Of a DNA stretch of 64,000 nt, positions 60,014 to 64,000 are shown piece by piece (the stretch's first letter is position 1; every line of letters begins with the position of its first letter). The DNA comes from Myxococcales bacterium. Lineage in GTDB: Bacteria > Myxococcota_A > UBA796 > GCA-2862545. The stretch covers positions 1 through 64,000 of the forward strand of contig JAHQVJ010000243.1 in NCBI GenBank assembly GCA_019634415.1, given 5' to 3'. The position numbers and the translations under genes are program-made. The notes beneath the pieces are model-generated. The model was not told where the DNA came from and made no database searches. It was given only the letters and a program-made list of their open reading frames with translations.

Positions 60014-63000
60014 GGCCGTCTCCCTGTGGTCCGCCAGGGCGGCGCGTCGCGGCTCTCAGGCGCACGCCCTCGCCACGCAGCGCCACCCGTCCGGTCTCGT
60101 CCAGCACGGTGACGGTGGCGGTGACCTCGCCTGCCTCGTCGGTGTGTGCCTCGGTGATCAGTCGGTGGGGCACGCCCGCCTCGGGACCCACCACCCACCG
60201 GTCCGCGCCCACGGGCAAGCCCAGCCAGCCCTCGGACCGATCCGCCCAGGTGCACAGCAGCTGATGGGCCGCGTCCACGGCACTGGCCATCGGGTCCAGT
60301 CGCGGTGAGGTCTCCAGATCCGCCTCGGCGAGGCCGTTCCCGTTCGTCTGCACGGTGCGCCGCACACGCCAGGTGGGTCCGTGGAACAGCAGCGTGGGGC
60401 GGTACAGCGCGGCTGCGGGCTCGGGCGAGGCCAGGGGCTCGGGGGGTGGGTGTCGGGCAGGTACGCCGCACGGGGAGAGGCGTGCGGTACACACCGTGGC
60501 GTCCGCGGTCGTGACCTCGCCGAGCAAGGTGGAACCCTGGCCGGAGACCCGGACCCGTACGTCGTCGCGGGCCCGATCCACGAAGGTGGGAGCGGCGACG
60601 TGTAGATCCTCCAGCTCCCACGAGCGCACCTCGGGTCGTGCCAGGCGGGCCGTGGCGAGCAGTGCCGCTACCCACACGGCCGCAGCCACCAGGGGGCGTC
60701 CCGACACCTGATGGTCCGCCAGCGCTGGCTGCTCGGGGGTCAGGTCCACAGAGGTGGCGTAGGTGTCCGCACTCCGAGCGACCACCGCCGTCAGGGGCCA
60801 GGGAAGGGGCTGTGCGTGGTCGGGGGGCTCGGCGAGGACGAGCACGGTTCCGTGCACGTCACTGTCGAGCACCTGCTGGAACGCCTCGGCACCGGCAGCG
60901 TTGGACAGCGAGCGGATCCCCCTGCCCAGGAGCACGCGCTGCAGCGCAGGATCGGCGGCCATGCCGACCTCGCCCCACGAGGTGAAGGCCAGGCTCACGC
61001 TGCGCGCCGCGCTGGGATGGACGAGGGACTCCAGCGCGGCGTTGGCCGCCCCGTACAGGGTCTGCCCCGGGTTGCCCACGTGGGCGACCACCGACGACAA
61101 CGTCACCCACAGCGCGAGCGCATCGTCGGAGGTGGCCTGCGCGAGATGTCGTGCCCCCGACAGCTTCGGGCCGAGCACGGCCGCGACGTCGTCTCGGGAG
61201 GTCCGCTGCGCGACTCCGTCGCGCAGCACCCCGGCGGCGTGGAGCACCACGTCGATGGCGCCGATTCGCTCCCGAACTCGACCGACGGCAGCGTGCACTT
61301 GGTCGGCGTCCGTCAAGTCGCACTGCAGGTGCTCCGCTTCGATCCCCAGCTCCGCCAGGGCGGTGAGGGTGGGCTCGGCGGCCGAGGCGTCCCGCCGCCC
61401 GAGGAGGACCACCCGAGGACGCAGCGCGGCCCAGGTGCTCAGGCACGGCACGGCGATGCCGGCGCCTCCGCTCACCAGCACGACAGGTCGCTGTGTCAGG
61501 CTGTGTGGGTGGGGTGTGGCCCCGGCTCGGAAGGTCACGAGCCGGGTGGCGCGAGCCCCCTCGGGGGTCAGCCACACCTCTGCAGGTCGCTCCGGATCGC
61601 CGAGCTCTCGGGCGATCTCGGAGGGCGGCACGTCGGGCCCGGCGTGCACCAGGCGAAGGGGCCGTCCGGTCTCGCGGGCGAGGCTGCGCAGGTACCCCGT
61701 GGCCGCGGCACCGGCGAGATCGGGTCTCACCACGGCAGTGAGCGGATCGGGGAGGTCTCGCGAGGCGAGCTGCACCAGCCGCTCCACCACCTGACCCACG
61801 TCGTCTTGGTCTTGGTGGAACCAGACGGACGTGTCGGCGAGGGGTGTGGGGTCAGGCTGTGGCTCCGCGGCGAGCACCCCGAGCCAGGCGCTGGCGTGGG
61901 CCGAGGTCGGGACGGTGGCTTGTACGGGGGCGTCGTCGGCGTCCTGAAGTCGGCGCTCCACGTGCGCCACCAGCCGCGACAGATCGGCGTCGACGAGGGT
62001 GGCGTAGTCGGCTTCGGGGGTGGTGAAGCCCACTCGCTTCTCGAGGAGTGCGAGGATCTCCATCTTGCGGATGGAGTCGACGCCGAGATCGGCCTCGAGA
62101 TCGGCGCCGTCCTCGACGAACTCGGGGGGGTAGCCGGTGACCTCGCACACGGCGTCGCGCACGATGCGGTGCAGGTCGGTGGGAGCGTCGGCGCCGGGTG
62201 GCTCCCGAGGCGCCAGCGCGACGGCCGTGTCGGGCAGGGGCGGGGCGGTGGACGAGGCCAGGGCTGCGGGCGAGGCCACGGGACCAGGGGGCTGCGGGGT
62301 ACCGGCGGTGGCGGCGTCGTGGTGGGCGAGGGCGTCGAGCAAGGCGGCGCGCGCCGTGGCGTGGGCGTCGGCGTAGGAGGGGTCGGCAAGAGCGGCGATG
62401 CGCAGATCCTGGACGGCCCTGGCGCGCTGCGCGAGCGCCTCGTCGTACGTGGGGGCTGAGGAGGAGGGCCTCGAGGTCGGAGGATCCGCCGGCAGCGCCG
62501 GAGGGGGGGCGTGAGCGGGAAGGGGCCGCTGCACCAAGGTGCCGGGTAGCGCTCGGCACAGGCCGGGATGCCCATGGGCCAGCAGGGCGGCCGCCGCGCG
62601 CACGGTGCCCCGGCCTCCGTCTCCGGGTGTGGGGTCCAGCGCCACCGCGGTCGCTCCCAGCGAGCGCGCCAAGCTGCTCAAGGTGGAGCCTGGACCCGCC
62701 TCCACGAACAGCTCGTGCCCGGCGGCCCGCAGCGCCGCCACGGTGTCGTGGAAGCGCACGGGCTCCTCGATGCCGCAGGCCAGATCCTCGCGAGGGTCGG
62801 AGACGGGCGAGGCGGTACGCGTGCTGAACACGGTGACGGGCCCCGTGGTCAGGGTCGCGCCCTGGAGCACGGCGCGCATGGCGTGGGCGGCGGGTCCCAC
62901 TGCCGGGGAGTGGTAGGCCCGCTCCACGGCGAGGGGGCGCGCCGTCGCCGAGCCCAGGGCCTCGGCGGCCGCCGAGATGGCTGGGATGGGCCCGGCCAGC

Positions 63001-64000
63001 ACGTGGGCGTCGGGGGCGTTGTGTGCGGCGACGGCCAGGCCGTGCTCCTCGGCCACGGCCAAGGCGCGATCCGCGGGCAGTCGCACGGCGAGCATGCGCC
63101 CTGGCGGACAGGCGGTCAGCGCCCGCGCGCGGGCCAGCACGGACCCCAGGGCCTCGGGCTCCGTCCACCATCGGGCGGCCACCAGGGCGGCGTAGGCACC
63201 GAGGCTGTGACCGGCGGTGGCTGCGAACGGCACGCCTGCCTGCTGCAGCACCGATGCCCAGCCCACCCCCAACGCGAACATCGTGGCGTGCAGGTCCTCG
63301 GGGTCTGCACTGGCGCCCGCGTCGTCACCCTCGCGACGCCGCAGGCTGCGGGCGTCGTCGGTCTGGGTCTGAACCTGCTGCTCCAGGCGATGCAGTGTGC
63401 GTGCTCCGGCGGGATGGCGCCGCAGGCTGTCCACCGCCCCGCGTCGCTGGGCCCCTTGGCCGGGGAACCACAGCGCCACCTTCTTCGCTTCGCCCTCTCC
63501 CGCGAACACGCCTGGGGGCGGCGGGGCGCCGGGCTGCGACAGCCAGGTGGCGGCGCGCTGGACCGCCGATGCACGGTCTGTGGGGTCGGCGACCACCACC
63601 AGGCGGTGCGGGCAAGCCGCCACCTGATCGGCCGTGCCCGGTCGGTCCGAGGCCACGCGATGCTGCAGCTCGGCGCGATCTGGGGCGCCGTAGGCAAGCA
63701 GCAGCGGGGAGACGTCGTCGGGGCTCCAGGCCGACACCTCGGGCGGGAGCATGAGGGGCTCCGAGATCGTGTGGAGCTCGTCGATCTCGGGAGGGCGTGG
63801 TGCGTCGGTGGGCGGGCTGCCCAGCACCAGGTGGAAGTTGGTGCCGCCGAAGCCGAAGGCGCTCACCCCCGCACGGGCCTCCGGCGGCAGTGCGACGGGC
63901 GCCCGAGGCAGAGCGAGACCGGACTGCTGCAAGCCCAGGTCCGGGTTCACCGGACCGGCGTGGAGGGTGGGGGGGACCACACCCGCGCGGAGGGAGAGGA
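60006..64000 (-). CDS. Iterative type I polyketide synthase (KS-AT-ACP-KR-DH), N-terminus off the right edge
   Basis: 1331 visible residues; the open frame continues past 64000, where the KS N-terminus must lie. Seen, numbered from the edge: KS C-terminus (AGVSAFGFGGTNFHLVL, about 45); acyltransferase with FPGQGAQ (about 175) and GHSLGAYAALVA (about 270); ACP with DLGVDSIRKMEI (about 645); ketoreductase with VVLVSGGAGIAVP (about 840), LSSVVAHVGNPGQTLYGAANA and the S/Y/N active set; a hotdog dehydratase region (LADHQVSGRPL about 1100, and VDAAHQLL). No enoyl reductase or thioesterase is seen. Reduced, possibly unsaturated chains are expected. Overlaps the type III PKS gene by 8 nt. Confidence 0.9.
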   Translation of the reverse strand, partial: LSLRAGVVPPTLHAGPVNPDLGLQQSGLALPRAPVALPPEARAGVSAFGFGGTNFHLVLGSPPTDAPRPPEIDELHTISEPLMLPPEVSAWSPDDVSPLLLAYGAPDRAELQHRVASDRPGTADQVAACPHRLVVVADPTDRASAVQRAATWLSQPGAPPPPGVFAGEGEAKKVALWFPGQGAQRRGAVDSLRRHPAGARTLHRLEQQVQTQTDDARSLRRREGDDAGASADPEDLHATMFALGVGWASVLQQAGVPFAATAGHSLGAYAALVAARWWTEPEALGSVLARARALTACPPGRMLAVRLPADRALAVAEEHGLAVAAHNAPDAHVLAGPIPAISAAAEALGSATARPLAVERAYHSPAVGPAAHAMRAVLQGATLTTGPVTVFSTRTASPVSDPREDLACGIEEPVRFHDTVAALRAAGHELFVEAGPGSTLSSLARSLGATAVALDPTPGDGGRGTVRAAAALLAHGHPGLCRALPGTLVQRPLPAHAPPPALPADPPTSRPSSSAPTYDEALAQRARAVQDLRIAALADPSYADAHATARAALLDALAHHDAATAGTPQPPGPVASPAALASSTAPPLPDTAVALAPREPPGADAPTDLHRIVRDAVCEVTGYPPEFVEDGADLEADLGVDSIRKMEILALLEKRVGFTTPEADYATLVDADLSRLVAHVERRLQDADDAPVQATVPTSAHASAWLGVLAAEPQPDPTPLADTSVWFHQDQDDVGQVVERLVQLASRDLPDPLTAVVRPDLAGAAATGYLRSLARETGRPLRLVHAGPDVPPSEIARELGDPERPAEVWLTPEGARATRLVTFRAGATPHPHSLTQRPVVLVSGGAGIAVPCLSTWAALRPRVVLLGRRDASAAEPTLTALAELGIEAEHLQCDLTDADQVHAAVGRVRERIGAIDVVLHAAGVLRDGVAQRTSRDDVAAVLGPKLSGARHLAQATSDDALALWVTLSSVVAHVGNPGQTLYGAANAALESLVHPSAARSVSLAFTSWGEVGMAADPALQRVLLGRGIRSLSNAAGAEAFQQVLDSDVHGTVLVLAEPPDHAQPLPWPLTAVVARSADTYATSVDLTPEQPALADHQVSGRPLVAAAVWVAALLATARLARPEVRSWELEDLHVAAPTFVDRARDDVRVRVSGQGSTLLGEVTTADATVCTARLSPCGVPARHPPPEPLASPEPAAALYRPTLLFHGPTWRVRRTVQTNGNGLAEADLETSPRLDPMASAVDAAHQLLCTWADRSEGWLGLPVGADRWVVGPEAGVPHRLITEAHTDEAGEVTATVTVLDETGRVALRGEGVRLRAATRRPGGPQGDGHG

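Noticed and set aside
1..64000. tRNA, rRNA, insertion sequence or integrase
   Set aside because: No cloverleaf-type sequence, no rRNA segment and no transposase or integrase motif was seen; the lone IstB-like ATPase has no partner.

Overview
The window is GC-rich, densely coded DNA (about 53 protein genes, no rRNA or tRNA gene seen). It looks like a large-genome, predatory- or soil-type deltaproteobacterium, most likely Myxococcota. This rests on MYXO-CTERM-like C-termini (Cys, hydrophobic helix, Arg cluster), thrombospondin type 3 repeat proteins, RCC1-like repeat lipoproteins, an Oar-like TonB receptor with a carboxypeptidase-regulatory-like N-terminus, and PUFA-synthase-type megasynthases. 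The lineage is an inference from gene content, not from a marker gene.

Layout. 1-5370 (minus strand): start of a PUFA-synthase-like operon, a PfaD-type enoyl reductase followed by a PfaA-type KS-AT-ACP-ACP protein that runs off the left edge. 5496-12712 (minus): an unusual island with three RCC1-like lipoproteins, a beta-propeller/di-haem cytochrome lipoprotein, a small membrane protein with an effector-associated-like domain, and a 670-residue protein that joins RpoB-derived and RpoC-derived segments but has lost both catalytic motifs. 12781-19895 (plus): a DODA/LigB-family dioxygenase, a DUF99 protein, two small lipoproteins, and a 1391-residue in-frame fusion of two complete TSP3/MYXO-CTERM proteins. 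19902-24834: an alpha/beta-hydrolase lipoprotein, purC, a PurF-like protein with degenerate active sites, and a secreted protein. 25142-28797: a lipoprotein plus a TonB-dependent receptor. 28873-31313: a complete EF-P beta-lysylation module (epmA, efp, epmB). 31478-32416: a lone DnaC/IstB-like ATPase.

32418-38897 (minus): a peptide-type ABC importer operon whose DppB-like permease carries a WD40-like propeller of about 270 residues in its first extracytoplasmic loop. 39012-40199: a membrane-anchored lytic transglycosylase. 40255-47206 (plus): a tight seven-gene catabolic operon holding the lower meta-cleavage pathway (decarboxylase, hydratase, aldolase, acetaldehyde dehydrogenase) plus an aminomuconate-semialdehyde-type dehydrogenase, a luciferase-like flavin oxygenase and an atypical SDR. 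No ring-cleaving dioxygenase is present in it. 47301-54584: secreted beta-helix and coiled-coil proteins, DUF899, an NTF2-like protein, an Xaa-Pro aminopeptidase and small genes. 54728-56130: a GNAT and a LOG-family protein. 55300-64000 (minus): a five-gene, mostly overlapping operon of an iterative type I PKS (open at the right edge), a type III PKS, a DEAD-box helicase, a DHH phosphoesterase and LOG. The PKS pair suggests a phenolic lipid or pyrone.

Four copies of one 33-bp palindrome sit at gene 3' ends (9994, 10134, 48448, 52353) and look like dispersed bidirectional terminators or REP-like elements.
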